This document shows, piece after piece, positions 17,701 through 24,280 of a stretch of 27,487 nucleotides of DNA. Position 1 is the stretch's first letter, and every line of letters begins with the position of its first letter. The position numbers and the translations under genes were made by a program. Below the pieces are notes generated by a model. It worked only from the letters and a program-made list of their open reading frames with translations, had not been told where the DNA came from and made no database searches. Origin of the DNA: AP-15 sp036008325. Its GTDB lineage: Bacteria > Pseudomonadota > Alphaproteobacteria > ATCC43930 > CGMCC-115725. Where the stretch lies: assembly GCA_036008325.1 (NCBI GenBank), contig DASYNW010000026.1:1-27487 (forward strand). Direction: 5' to 3'.

Positions 17701-18146
17701 TAAAAGTCGCGCAGATGGGAGCGTGGATTGGCGTTGCGCGCGCGCTGGAACCAGGGATGCTGATCCGAGGTGTGATTGATCACGAGCTCGGTGATGACCC
17801 GCAGATCGCGGCGGTGCGCCTCGCGGACAAATTGCTTGAAGTCGTGCATCCGCCCGTAGGACGGGTTGATGTTTTTGTAGTCGGAAATGTCGTAGCCGTC
17901 GTCGCGCAACGGCGAGGGATAGAACGGCAGCAGCCACAAGGCGGTGACGCCGAGATCCTGCAGGTAGTCGAGCTTGGCGCACAACCCCCGAAAGTCGCCG
18001 ATGCCGTCATCGTCGGCGTCGAAGAAGGCCTTGACGTGCAGCTGGTAGATGATCGCGTCCTTGTACCACGACGGGTCCGAGGTCGCGGGGCGTGCCGATG
18101 CGCGGCTGAGCGGCAGCGCGGCGGCGACATCGTCAGGAGGGCTCAT
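14781..18146 (-). CDS. treS: Trehalose synthase / maltokinase fusion (TreS-Mak)
   Basis: A 1121-residue bifunctional enzyme. The N-terminal part (about 27-570) is TreS, a GH13 isomerase of trehalose and maltose, with WYKDAIIYQLHVKAF, the nucleophile region GLRLDAVPYL (Asp223), LLAEANQWPEDV (Glu265), FLRNHDELTLEMV (His330-Asp331) and FYYGDEIGMGDNV. The C-terminal part (about 590-1121) is a maltokinase with the kinase-like catalytic motif LHGDYHLGQV (near 960) and VDFEGEP (near 980). It phosphorylates maltose with ATP to maltose 1-phosphate, the substrate of GlgE. The fusion is known in many bacteria. The ATG at 18146 overlaps the glgE stop (ATGA), and its 3' end overlaps glgB. No catalytic residue appears missing in either module. 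Confidence 0.96.
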   Translation of the reverse strand: MSPPDDVAAALPLSRASARPATSDPSWYKDAIIYQLHVKAFFDADDDGIGDFRGLCAKLDYLQDLGVTALWLLPFYPSPLRDDGYDISDYKNINPSYGRMHDFKQFVREAHRRDLRVITELVINHTSDQHPWFQRARNANPRSHLRDFYVWSDTDQKFLDTRVIFVDTEKSNWAWDPVAQAYYWHRFYSHQPDLNFDNPRVFRAVVDIMRFWLDLGVDGLRLDAVPYLIEREGTINENLPETHDVLRRLRHELDRRYGDRMLLAEANQWPEDVLQYFGAGDECHMAFHFPLMPRIYMAVSTEDRHPITDIMRQTPDIPDSCQWAVFLRNHDELTLEMVTDRERDYLWNHYAADRRARINLGIRRRLAPLMENDRRRIELLNALLISMPGTPVFYYGDEIGMGDNVFLRDRDGVRTPMQWSFDRNGGFSRADPASLYLPPIMDSVYGFEAVNVEAQSRSPSSLLNWMKRLIAARRSRRAFGRGTLRFLYPANRKVIAYLREYGDETILCVVNLSRSPQAVELDLSEFRGRQPVELLGRSVFPAIGELPYLLTLQGHSFFWFDLMPTAQNTVNLPSSPPEFVTLVMPHGWADLLRPHNRQQLEGEVIPGFLARQRWFAAKDQRIRAVSVEASGVVERPSEDGAAPESFLASLIEVTLARGQQHYFLPLAALWSPAETELRQGLLQVTLAELRQFRREGALVDALSQDGFVLALMEAIGRETTLPLDGGEIRCLQTPSYDRAAVPEHLTVRRAGLEQSNSSVFFDEFGMLKLYRRLEAGPHPEIEMSRFLVERAGFANTPPPLATIELAVGGENEKRTMALGVLFGFVRNQGDGWTQALNYLTRYLDDALIATDARSSELADPDVFFLALARQIGIRTAEMHRALAEHGGDDPDFAPEPITREDLAEWRTALETEAASMLSRLEREAARLPPTGRERAESLLSQRDRLFAHIRTLLPDEVVAQKTRLHGDYHLGQVIVAQNDFFIVDFEGEPSRPLTTRRAKSSPLRDVAGMIRSFDYAAVAAVRQLAAARPAAEPRMLLLAEAWRQRAVDGFRAAYRKTMRGCAAYPASKKQARDMTAFFILEKAVYEVSYELANRPAWVDIPLHGILAVLDKTKAGAGGQAL

Positions 18147-21100
18147 TCGGCCTCGTTGCCGGTTTCGTTGCGAAGCAGGCGAAAGATCAGCGCCGGATTG
18201 ATGTCAGGAGCGAGGCGAAACCGCTGCTGCGCGCCGCGACAGGTCGCGACGGTTCGGGTGAAGGCGTCCTCGAGCAAGAACGCGCGCTCGGGCGCGATCC
18301 CGAGTGCCGCGAGCGGCAGTTCGAGGTCGGCCTCATGGACCGCAAAAGGGTCGAGATTGACGATGACGATCACGGTGTTGGTCAGATCCGCGGAGATTTT
18401 CAGGTAAGCCAGGATGGCAGGGTCGGCGCAGGCGACAAAACGCAGATTCGCGAACTCGTGCAGCGCCGGATTGGCGCGACGGAAACGGTTGACCGCCCCG
18501 ATGTCGTCCTTGATGTTGCCCGGACGGTCCCAATCCCAGACCTTGTACTCGTATTTTTCCGAGTGCAGGTATTCCTCGCGCTCGGGGATCGGCGTGTTCT
18601 CGCACAATTCGAAGCCGTTGTAGATCCCGTAGGCGGGCGACAATGTCGCCGCCAGCACCAGACGGATGCGGAACGCCGGCCGGCCGCCCTCTTGCAAAAA
18701 GACCGGCAAAATGTCGGGCGTGTTGGTGAAAAAATTTGGCCGAAAATATTCGCTGGTTGGAAATTCGATCAGCTCCGTCAGGTATTCGGTCAGCTCGGCC
18801 TTGGTGTTGCGCCAGGTAAAATAGGTGTAGGATTGGGTGAACCCTACCTTGGCCAGAGCCCGCATCATCTTGGGCCTGGTAAAGGCCTCGGCCAGGAAAA
18901 TGGCCTCGGGACACCGCGCCTTGACTTCGTGGATCAGCCACTCCCAAAACGGCAACGGCTTGGTATGGGGATTGTCGACGCGAAACGTGCTCACCCCCTC
19001 GCCGACCCAGAACAGGACGACGTCGCGCAGTTCCGCCCACAGCGCGTCACGGTCCGGGTTGTCGAAATCGACGTTGACGATGTCCTCGTATTTCTTGGGC
19101 GGATTTTCGGCATATTTGATCGAGCCGTCGGGTCGAAAGCGGAACCATTGCGGATGCTCGCGCACCCACGGGTGGTCGGGCGCGCATTGCACGGCAAAAT
19201 CGAGCGCCACCTCGATCCCCTCGGCCGCGGCGGCCTGCACGAAGCGGCGGAAATCGGCGAGCGTGCCGAGCTCGGGGGCGACCGCGCGGTGGCCTCCCGC
19301 CGGCGAGCCGATCGCATAGGGGCTGCCCGGATCGCCAGGCTGCGCGCGGGTGCTGTTGTCCCGGCCCTTGCGGTTGATCCGGCCGATCGGATGGATCGGC
19401 ACCAGATAGACGGTGTCGAACCCGAGCGCGGCGATTTCCGGCAGCCGCGCGATGCAATCGTCGAAGGTGGCACTCCGGCCGGGCTCGCGCCCCTGGCTGC
19501 GCGGGAACATTTCGTACCATGCGGCAAAGCGCGCGGCCTTGCGGTCGACCACCACCTCCAACTCGCGGGGATAGCGCACCACCCCCTCGCGCGGGGCGGC
19601 GCGCTCCATCGCCCCCTGCAATTGCGGCGAGAGCAGCAGCTCGGCCCGACCGCCGGTATCGGGGCGCTCAAGGCCGCGCAGGGCCTGCCGGATCGCCGCC
19701 GCGTCGGCCCCGGCGCCGACCAATGCCGCTTCGACGATCGCCCGACCCTCGTCGATCTCGAGGGCTACATCCTGACCGGCATCGAGCTTCTTCTCGACCT
19801 CCTCGCGCCAGCTCGAAAAGCGATCGGTCCACGCCTCGATCGCGTATTGCCACAGCCCGACCCGGTCGAGGCGAAAGCGCGCGACCCAGCGGTCATTGTC
19901 GAAGAAATTCAGCGGCGCCTCGCGCCAGGCACCATCTTCGTGGCGGTATTTGACGACCCCGCGCAGCCGGTCGTGGCCGTCGCGGAACAGGTCGGCCCAG
20001 ACCTCGAACATCTCGCCTTCGATCCGCTTGACCGGGTAGCGGCCGCCATCCAGCTGCGGGTAGACCTCCTCGATCTCGATCCGCGCTTCGGGCCGCCACA
20101 GCGGGTGCATCGCCGCCTGGCGCGGCGACGCCGCCCGCTCCGCACGCAGCACCCGAACCCCGAGCGGCGCGACCGTCAGCCCGGTCGGCGGCAGCCAGCC
20201 TTCCGAGCCCCCGCCGATCTTGTCGAGGGTAATTTCGTGGTCGAGGGTAATTTCGTGCGCCCGGCGCCGATCGCGATTGACCACGATAAAGGCGCGGTCG
20301 TCGCCGCTCTCGGTCTGGCGCTCGAGGATTAAGAGATCGGCGTCGTCGCTTTGCAGCAAGTGCTGCGGACCTTCCTCGTTCAAAGCCGGGATTGCCCGTT
20401 TCAACGCGTTGACCTCGGCAATGAATGGACTGAGGTCGAAGCGCTTCGACTCGGGCGCCGGATCTTCGCCCATGACCACCGCCAATCGCCGCGCCCAGCC
20501 GTATTCGAACCCCATCGGCATCAGCACGCCAGTCGAATACGCCGCGGCGAAGGCATAAGCTTGGCGATAGCGTGGCTCGATCTCGTTGTCGGGAATGCCG
20601 GCGGCGCGCAATTCACTTGCAAGCCGCTCGGTGTCGTGGCTCTCGGGGAAACCGATCGACGGCGCGATATGGCGAAAGGCTTCGTACTGATCGAGCAGCC
20701 ACGGGCTCTCGAAATCCCACCATTTGACGCTGTTGAAGAGGTAGTCGAACCCGGCATCGGCGAGCGCCAGCACCGCCTCTTTCGGCGCGCCTACGGTCTC
20801 GGCAAAAAACACCACATCGGGCTCGGTCGCCCTGGCGGCGCCGGTCAGGCTGCGCCACACCTGCGCCGGCACCTTGTAGGCCGCATCGCAGCGGAAGCCG
20901 CCAAAGCCGAGGCCCAGGTAATGGCGCACGACATCCTGGAAATAAGCCGTGATCCGATCGCGCTGCGGCGGCCGGTAATCGAGCTCGGCGAGGTCGCCCC
21001 AGACCGTCTTGCGCGTCGGATCGGCGGGATCGGTGGCATAGGGCGAGGCGATCTCGCCGTCGGCGTCGCGGGCGAACCATTCGGGGCGATCGGCGACGAG

Positions 21101-21451
21101 CTCGCTGTCCTTGGAGGTGTGGTTGACAACGAGATCCATGATCACGCGCAGCCCGTGGGCTCGCGCCGCCCTGGTGAAGCCGTCGAGCAAGCCGTCGTCG
21201 TCGCCCGGCTCGTCGCCGCGAAAGCGCGGGTTCAGCCGGTAATAATCCTTGACCGCGTAGAGGCTGCCCGAGAACCCCGGATAGTGGAACGGATTGACGT
21301 AGACGGCATTGAACCCCATCGCTGCGATCCGCGGCAGGTGCTCGTGCCATTGCCGGATCGTGCCGGCCTGGGTCGGAAACAGGTTGTAGATGCGCAAGCC
21401 TTCGCGCACCGGACCAGCCGGGTTTTGGTGCAAGCTCGGCGCCGCGATCAT
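18143..21451 (-). CDS. glgE: Alpha-amylase-like domain fused to maltosyltransferase GlgE
   Basis: A 1102-residue protein with two GH13 catalytic modules. Residues ~16-435 form an amylase-like module with LRIYNLFPTQAGT, MDLVVNHTSKDSELV, nucleophile FRCDAAYKVPAQVW (Asp189), FFAETVGAP (Glu218) and FPESHDTERLASEL (His272-Asp273). Residues ~450-1102 are GlgE, which transfers maltosyl units from maltose 1-phosphate to alpha-1,4-glucan. They include an N-terminal sandwich from RIEIEEVYPQLDGGRYPVKR, then VYLVPIHPIGRINRKG, nucleophile STFRVDNPHTKPLPFWEW (Asp826), FLAEAFTRPKMM (Glu855) and NTPDILPVFLQ. The GlgE part alone has normal length. The ATG at 21451 follows a GGGGGG Shine-Dalgarno; the frame is open to 21580 upstream but would run over the candidate promoter. 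It is the first gene of the operon and overlaps treS by 4 nt. The substrate of the N-terminal module is unknown. Confidence 0.95.
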   Translation of the reverse strand: MIAAPSLHQNPAGPVREGLRIYNLFPTQAGTIRQWHEHLPRIAAMGFNAVYVNPFHYPGFSGSLYAVKDYYRLNPRFRGDEPGDDDGLLDGFTRAARAHGLRVIMDLVVNHTSKDSELVADRPEWFARDADGEIASPYATDPADPTRKTVWGDLAELDYRPPQRDRITAYFQDVVRHYLGLGFGGFRCDAAYKVPAQVWRSLTGAARATEPDVVFFAETVGAPKEAVLALADAGFDYLFNSVKWWDFESPWLLDQYEAFRHIAPSIGFPESHDTERLASELRAAGIPDNEIEPRYRQAYAFAAAYSTGVLMPMGFEYGWARRLAVVMGEDPAPESKRFDLSPFIAEVNALKRAIPALNEEGPQHLLQSDDADLLILERQTESGDDRAFIVVNRDRRRAHEITLDHEITLDKIGGGSEGWLPPTGLTVAPLGVRVLRAERAASPRQAAMHPLWRPEARIEIEEVYPQLDGGRYPVKRIEGEMFEVWADLFRDGHDRLRGVVKYRHEDGAWREAPLNFFDNDRWVARFRLDRVGLWQYAIEAWTDRFSSWREEVEKKLDAGQDVALEIDEGRAIVEAALVGAGADAAAIRQALRGLERPDTGGRAELLLSPQLQGAMERAAPREGVVRYPRELEVVVDRKAARFAAWYEMFPRSQGREPGRSATFDDCIARLPEIAALGFDTVYLVPIHPIGRINRKGRDNSTRAQPGDPGSPYAIGSPAGGHRAVAPELGTLADFRRFVQAAAAEGIEVALDFAVQCAPDHPWVREHPQWFRFRPDGSIKYAENPPKKYEDIVNVDFDNPDRDALWAELRDVVLFWVGEGVSTFRVDNPHTKPLPFWEWLIHEVKARCPEAIFLAEAFTRPKMMRALAKVGFTQSYTYFTWRNTKAELTEYLTELIEFPTSEYFRPNFFTNTPDILPVFLQEGGRPAFRIRLVLAATLSPAYGIYNGFELCENTPIPEREEYLHSEKYEYKVWDWDRPGNIKDDIGAVNRFRRANPALHEFANLRFVACADPAILAYLKISADLTNTVIVIVNLDPFAVHEADLELPLAALGIAPERAFLLEDAFTRTVATCRGAQQRFRLAPDINPALIFRLLRNETGNEAE
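20223..20258. repeat. In-frame 18-bp tandem duplication within glgE
   Basis: Two adjacent 18-bp copies (20223-20240 and 20241-20258) differ only at the last base. On the coding strand they duplicate the six residues HEITLD. They fall near the end of the amylase-like module, in its C-terminal beta-sandwich, before the linker to the GlgE part. The frame is kept. This looks like a recent slippage or duplication event. Confidence 0.9.
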
Positions 21452-21485
21452 CCGTCCCCCCACGTCAAACGGCACTGGTGCGCGC

Positions 21486-21511
21486 AACAGGGGAGCGGGC
21501 GCAAAAGTTCC
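21486..21511 (-). promoter_or_regulatory. Candidate EcfG-type (general stress) promoter of the glgE operon
   Basis: On the minus strand GGAAC (21511-21507) is followed after exactly 17 nt by TGTT (21489-21486). The published alphaproteobacterial EcfG/RpoE-type consensus is GGAAC-N16/17-CGTT, so this matches the whole -35 and three of four -10 bases. It ends 35 nt before the glgE ATG, in the 160-nt gap after the phosphoesterase-like gene, which suits a short 5' leader. I see no good sigma70 promoter in the gap. Short motifs occur by chance in GC-rich DNA, so this remains a candidate. Confidence 0.45.
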
Positions 21512-21611
21512 CGCCGGCCGATACGACCGCACTCCGGCGCGGCACCCCGTGAGGTGCCTCGATGGGCGGATGCGCGGCAATCGGTTTCCCTCGCGATCGG
21601 GCCGCGGCCGA

Positions 21612-22421
21612 TCATGCCTCGACCTGATCGAGGACGGCCCCTGTCGCGCTGAAGCAGGCGGCGATGAGCCGCCCGCCGCGTCCCGCGCCGCCGTCGAGCG
21701 AGACCGCGAATTCGCGCTCGACCAGGCCGCGCCGCTGGCGGTCGAGGCCTCTAACGACGCGGCCGAAGCCGTCGAACCGAGCGCTCAGCTCGAGTACGTC
21801 GCCGCGGCCCCACCAGAACGCATCACCCTGGCCGTCGAGCGGGCGCGACGGATCGACCGCGGCATGGACAAAGAGCAGTTCGCGCCCGTCGGTAAAGGCG
21901 GCGTGGCGCAGCGCCGAAAACAGGTTGGTGTGGCCCGGCTCGGCGTTCATCGCGTCGCGCAGCGCCCCGGTCCATCGGGTGATCGTGCGCGGGCCGCCGC
22001 GGGCGGCAGCAAAACCCTGCCGCAGATCGCCGCCATAGGCGTGCACCGTCGCCGCGACGCCGGCCTCGACCATCCAGGCCAGCACCTCGCCGGGGTTGGG
22101 CGCGAACTGCAGCTGCAGCAGCTTTTGCCACATCTCCTCCTGCGCCCCGCGCAAAAAGGCGACGTCGCAGCCAAAGCCGCGCTGGCGCCCGAGAACCCGG
22201 CTGCGGAAATCGAGCATCTCGCCGATTGTGGCGCCGACCGCCTCGCCATGGCCGATATAGTTGCCGAGGTAGACCACCTGGTCGCCATCGAGAAAGCGCT
22301 CGCTGATCCGATCGTGCACCAGTGCCAGGCGACGCGCCTCGGCATGGATCGCGGCGATCGCCCAGACCCGCCGGGCGGCCCGCAGGCACGCAAAACGCTG
22401 GGTCCGCGCTGCGCCGTTCAA
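21612..22421 (-). CDS. Calcineurin-like phosphoesterase homologue, metal sites degraded
   Basis: A 269-residue protein with the layout of PPP/ApaH-type serine/threonine phosphatases but altered signature motifs. GDxHG is replaced by AAIHA (23-27), GDxxDRG by GNYIGHG (53-59) and GNHE by GAQEE (92-96). The later VHAG is VHAA (LLFVHAAVDPSRPL, near 187), and no clear GHTP motif is seen. The end, SLDGGAGRGGRL, keeps the family's usual SLDTGA-GGRL form. The protein therefore probably keeps the fold without phosphatase chemistry. There is no frameshift or stop, which argues against simple decay. The start is a TTG (22421), 34 nt after the carD stop; no ATG or GTG fits better, so it is uncertain. Co-transcription with carD is likely. 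Its role is unknown. Confidence 0.75.
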   Translation of the reverse strand: MNGAARTQRFACLRAARRVWAIAAIHAEARRLALVHDRISERFLDGDQVVYLGNYIGHGEAVGATIGEMLDFRSRVLGRQRGFGCDVAFLRGAQEEMWQKLLQLQFAPNPGEVLAWMVEAGVAATVHAYGGDLRQGFAAARGGPRTITRWTGALRDAMNAEPGHTNLFSALRHAAFTDGRELLFVHAAVDPSRPLDGQGDAFWWGRGDVLELSARFDGFGRVVRGLDRQRRGLVEREFAVSLDGGAGRGGRLIAACFSATGAVLDQVEA

Positions 22422-22455
22422 CCGCGTGCCGCTTTGGCTCCGGATGCCGCCGCGC

Positions 22456-22953
22456 TCAGGCGGTCAGCAATTGCTCGACCCGCTGGGTCGCGGTGGTCTC
22501 GTCGATCCGCTCGACCGCGGCGAACTCGCGCACGAAGCGGTCGAGGGCAGCCTGGTAGATTTGCCGCTCGCTATAGGATTGCTCGGGCTGGCCGACATTG
22601 CGATAGAGGTCGCGCACCACCTCGGCGATCGACGCCGGGTCGCCGGAGGCGATCTTGGCCTGGTATTCCTGGGCGCGCCGGCTCCACATCGTGCGCTTGG
22701 CCCGCGACCGGCCGCGCAGCTTGGCGAGTGCTGCGTCCATCTCCTTGCGGCTCGACAATCTGCGCAACCCCGACGCCTTGGCCTTGCCCAGCGGCACCCG
22801 CAATGTCATTCTGTCCTTGTCGAACGCCACGACGAACACGTTGAGCGTGTACCCGGCGATCTCCTGGATCTCGATGGCGACAATTTTGCCCACTCCGTGG
22901 GTCGGATAGACGACGAGGTCTCCGGTTGCGAATATAGGCTTTTCCGACATCAT
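22456..22953 (-). CDS. carD: CarD family transcriptional regulator
   Basis: A 165-residue CarD/CdnL-type protein that binds the RNA polymerase beta subunit and affects open-complex stability at promoters such as those of rRNA. The N-terminal Tudor-like RNAP-interaction domain is IFATGDLVVYPTHGVGKIV (about 6-24), continuing through VPLGKAKASGLRRLS. The C-terminal helical DNA-binding domain contains KRTMWSRRAQEYQAKI and IAEVVRDLYRN. Two adjacent in-frame ATGs (22953 and 22950) are possible; GAGAGACGG lies just upstream. The frame extends further 5' to 23046 but without family similarity. It is followed by the phosphoesterase-like gene after 34 nt. The preceding gap from fdxA (280 nt) suggests its own promoter. 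Confidence 0.95.
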   Translation of the reverse strand: MMSEKPIFATGDLVVYPTHGVGKIVAIEIQEIAGYTLNVFVVAFDKDRMTLRVPLGKAKASGLRRLSSRKEMDAALAKLRGRSRAKRTMWSRRAQEYQAKIASGDPASIAEVVRDLYRNVGQPEQSYSERQIYQAALDRFVREFAAVERIDETTATQRVEQLLTA

Positions 22954-23233
22954 GTCCGTCTCTCGTAATCGACCCGAGTAATCATGCCGGGACGCTTCAC
23001 GCCGCAACCGCACCGCGGCGACGGCGACCGTCCACAACTCGGCCAAGAGCGCGGAACCGGAAGGGAACGCGTCAAGAGCACCAAAGTAACAGTATCACAA
23101 AAACCTCATCGAAGCCAGGGGGGTCACGCATGCTCGCGACGCATACCGCATCGCGAAACCCGCCTCGGGGGTGGTTCGCCGCGTTGGTGCGCGGCGTTGG
23201 TCCGCCCGGGCCGCGGCCCCCGATTTCGGCGGC
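22954..23233 (-). other. Intergenic region fdxA-carD with a hairpin
   Basis: This 280-nt gap between two minus-strand genes must hold the fdxA 3' end and the carD promoter. It contains an inverted repeat at 23134-23142 and 23148-23156 (TCGCGATGC/GCGTCGCGA in minus-strand sense, loop of 5 nt). Its single non-Watson-Crick position is a G-U pair on the minus-strand RNA but a C-A mismatch on the other, which favours a minus-strand transcript structure. It has no T-run directly after it. A TTGACG at 23075-23070 lacks a matching -10 at 17 nt. No further gene is seen. Confidence 0.35.
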
Positions 23234-23569
23234 TCAGCTGCCGCCGGGCTTGGTGCTGAATTCCTTCTCGTATTTGTCGGGGACGTCCTTCCAGCTGTCG
23301 GCGTCTTCGGGGTACGGCTTTTTGCGGGTGATATTGGGCCAGCTCGCCGCGTATTCCCGGTTCAGCTCGACCCAGCGTTCGGCCTCGGGCTCGCTGTCGG
23401 GAATGATCGCGTCGACCGGGCATTCGGGCTCGCACACCCCGCAATCGATGCATTCGTCGGGGTGGATCACCAGCATGTTCTCGCCCTCGTAGAAGCAATC
23501 GACCGGGCAGACCTCGACACAGTCCATATACTTGCAGCGGATGCAGGCTTCGGTGACGACATAAGTCAT
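23234..23569 (-). CDS. fdxA: Seven-iron ferredoxin FdxA ([3Fe-4S][4Fe-4S])
   Basis: A 111-residue soluble electron carrier closely resembling Azotobacter ferredoxin I. The Cys pattern is TEACIRCKYMDCVEVCPVDC (Cys9, Cys17, Cys21) followed by HPDECIDCGVCEPECPVDAI, which supplies ligands for one 3Fe-4S and one 4Fe-4S cluster. The C-terminal extension has the typical WPNITRKKPYP stretch. The length is normal. A strong AGGAG Shine-Dalgarno lies upstream of the ATG at 23569. It sits 60 nt after the TerB-like gene and 280 nt before carD on the same strand, a grouping familiar from alphaproteobacteria. The redox partner is not evident here; the Vanillate-type reductase at the other end of the window is too far away to imply one. 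Confidence 0.97.
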   Translation of the reverse strand: MTYVVTEACIRCKYMDCVEVCPVDCFYEGENMLVIHPDECIDCGVCEPECPVDAIIPDSEPEAERWVELNREYAASWPNITRKKPYPEDADSWKDVPDKYEKEFSTKPGGS

Positions 23570-23629
23570 GGCAGTGGCTTCTTCTCCTGAACTCTTACGG
23601 CCCGCTCGGTGCGGCGCGCAGGCGGCGGG

Positions 23630-24109
23630 TCAGGCCGTGGCGTCGAGCCCCAGCCGGTCGAGCACGCGCTGCCGCGCCAAGCCGCGCTCGCGATCGGGCA
23701 CATAGATCAGCCCGCCGACGCGGCGCAGCAGGCTGTCCTCGTACTTATCGAGCACGCCGTCCGCATAGGCGACCTCCCACAGCATCTCGATCAGCTCGAT
23801 CCGCTGCTCGAAGGAAAGCCGCTCGTTGATGATCCGGGTCAGGTGGAACAGCTCCGCAGAGCGGCTGGCCTCGCGCTCGCCCGCGCTCAGCAATGCGCGT
23901 GCATCGGCGTGCGACAGTTTGAAGCGACGCTCGAGCAGTCGTGCGACCACGGCCCGCTCTTTCGAGTCGAAGCGTTGGTCGGACTTCGACCGATCGTCGC
24001 TATGAGCCGCCTCGACGAGGAGGGCCGCCAGCGCGAGCTGCAATGCGTCTCCGGGCTCCCCGCCGGCAGGCGCCGCGCCCGTCAACCATCCAAGGATGCT
24101 CTCGATCAT
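23630..24109 (-). CDS. TerB-like (tellurite resistance B domain) protein
   Basis: A 159-residue, mostly helical protein with a TerB-like domain. The characteristic features are the acidic stretches LLVEAAHSDDRSKSDQRFDSKE (written here in part: HSDDRSKSDQRF, about 36-47) and LWEVAYADGVLDKYEDSLLRRV (its core YADGVLDKYEDSLL, about 114-127), which bind metal in studied TerB proteins. The start at 24109 (MIESILGWLTG) is the first Met that gives the family's N-terminus. No ter operon is present, so a direct role in tellurite resistance is unlikely and the function is unknown. It is divergent from the glycosyltransferase-like gene over 171 nt, where promoters for both must lie; I see no clear consensus there. 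Confidence 0.85.
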   Translation of the reverse strand: MIESILGWLTGAAPAGGEPGDALQLALAALLVEAAHSDDRSKSDQRFDSKERAVVARLLERRFKLSHADARALLSAGEREASRSAELFHLTRIINERLSFEQRIELIEMLWEVAYADGVLDKYEDSLLRRVGGLIYVPDRERGLARQRVLDRLGLDATA

Positions 24110-24280
24110 GGCTCGTTGCCTATCATGCCGAAGCGAGCGCGGGCAACCCTTCGCGGATTGGGGGTTTTGCCGCCCCCGCCGGATCGGGATCCGCAACCGC
24201 ACCGGCCGCCCGTCCGCGCCGCAGCGGAGCGGCAGCGGAAATGAATCGTCGCGCCGGCCGTTGTGGCGGCAGACCCGACA

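Noticed and set aside
18335..20332. A long open frame on the plus strand opposite glgE (over 600 codons), and similar long antisense frames at 6564-8384, 4801-6324, 8720-10060, 10659-12170 and 17100-18407
   Set aside because: They lie wholly opposite genes with clear catalytic motifs. High GC content suppresses stop codons on the complementary strand, and the translations are Arg/Gly/Ala-rich without recognisable domains.
18143..21451. Possibility that the amylase and GlgE parts are two adjacent genes
   Set aside because: The frame runs without a stop from one module to the other, and no Shine-Dalgarno with a start codon is seen in the linker.
23053..23068. Two GGAAC motifs on the plus strand upstream of carD as EcfG boxes
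   Set aside because: They point away from any gene, and no CGTT-like box occurs at 16-17 nt.
23070..23075. TTGACG as a sigma70 -35 box for carD
   Set aside because: The sequence 17 nt downstream (GCGCTC) bears no resemblance to a -10 box.
23630..24109. Tellurite resistance function for the TerB-like protein
   Set aside because: No other ter genes are present, and TerB-like domains are common in proteins unrelated to tellurite.
24160..24177. GGGGG/CCCCC inverted repeat with TTTT in the TerB-glycosyltransferase gap as a terminator
   Set aside because: The stem is only 5 bp, the T-run is in the loop, and both flanking genes start here, so no terminator is expected.
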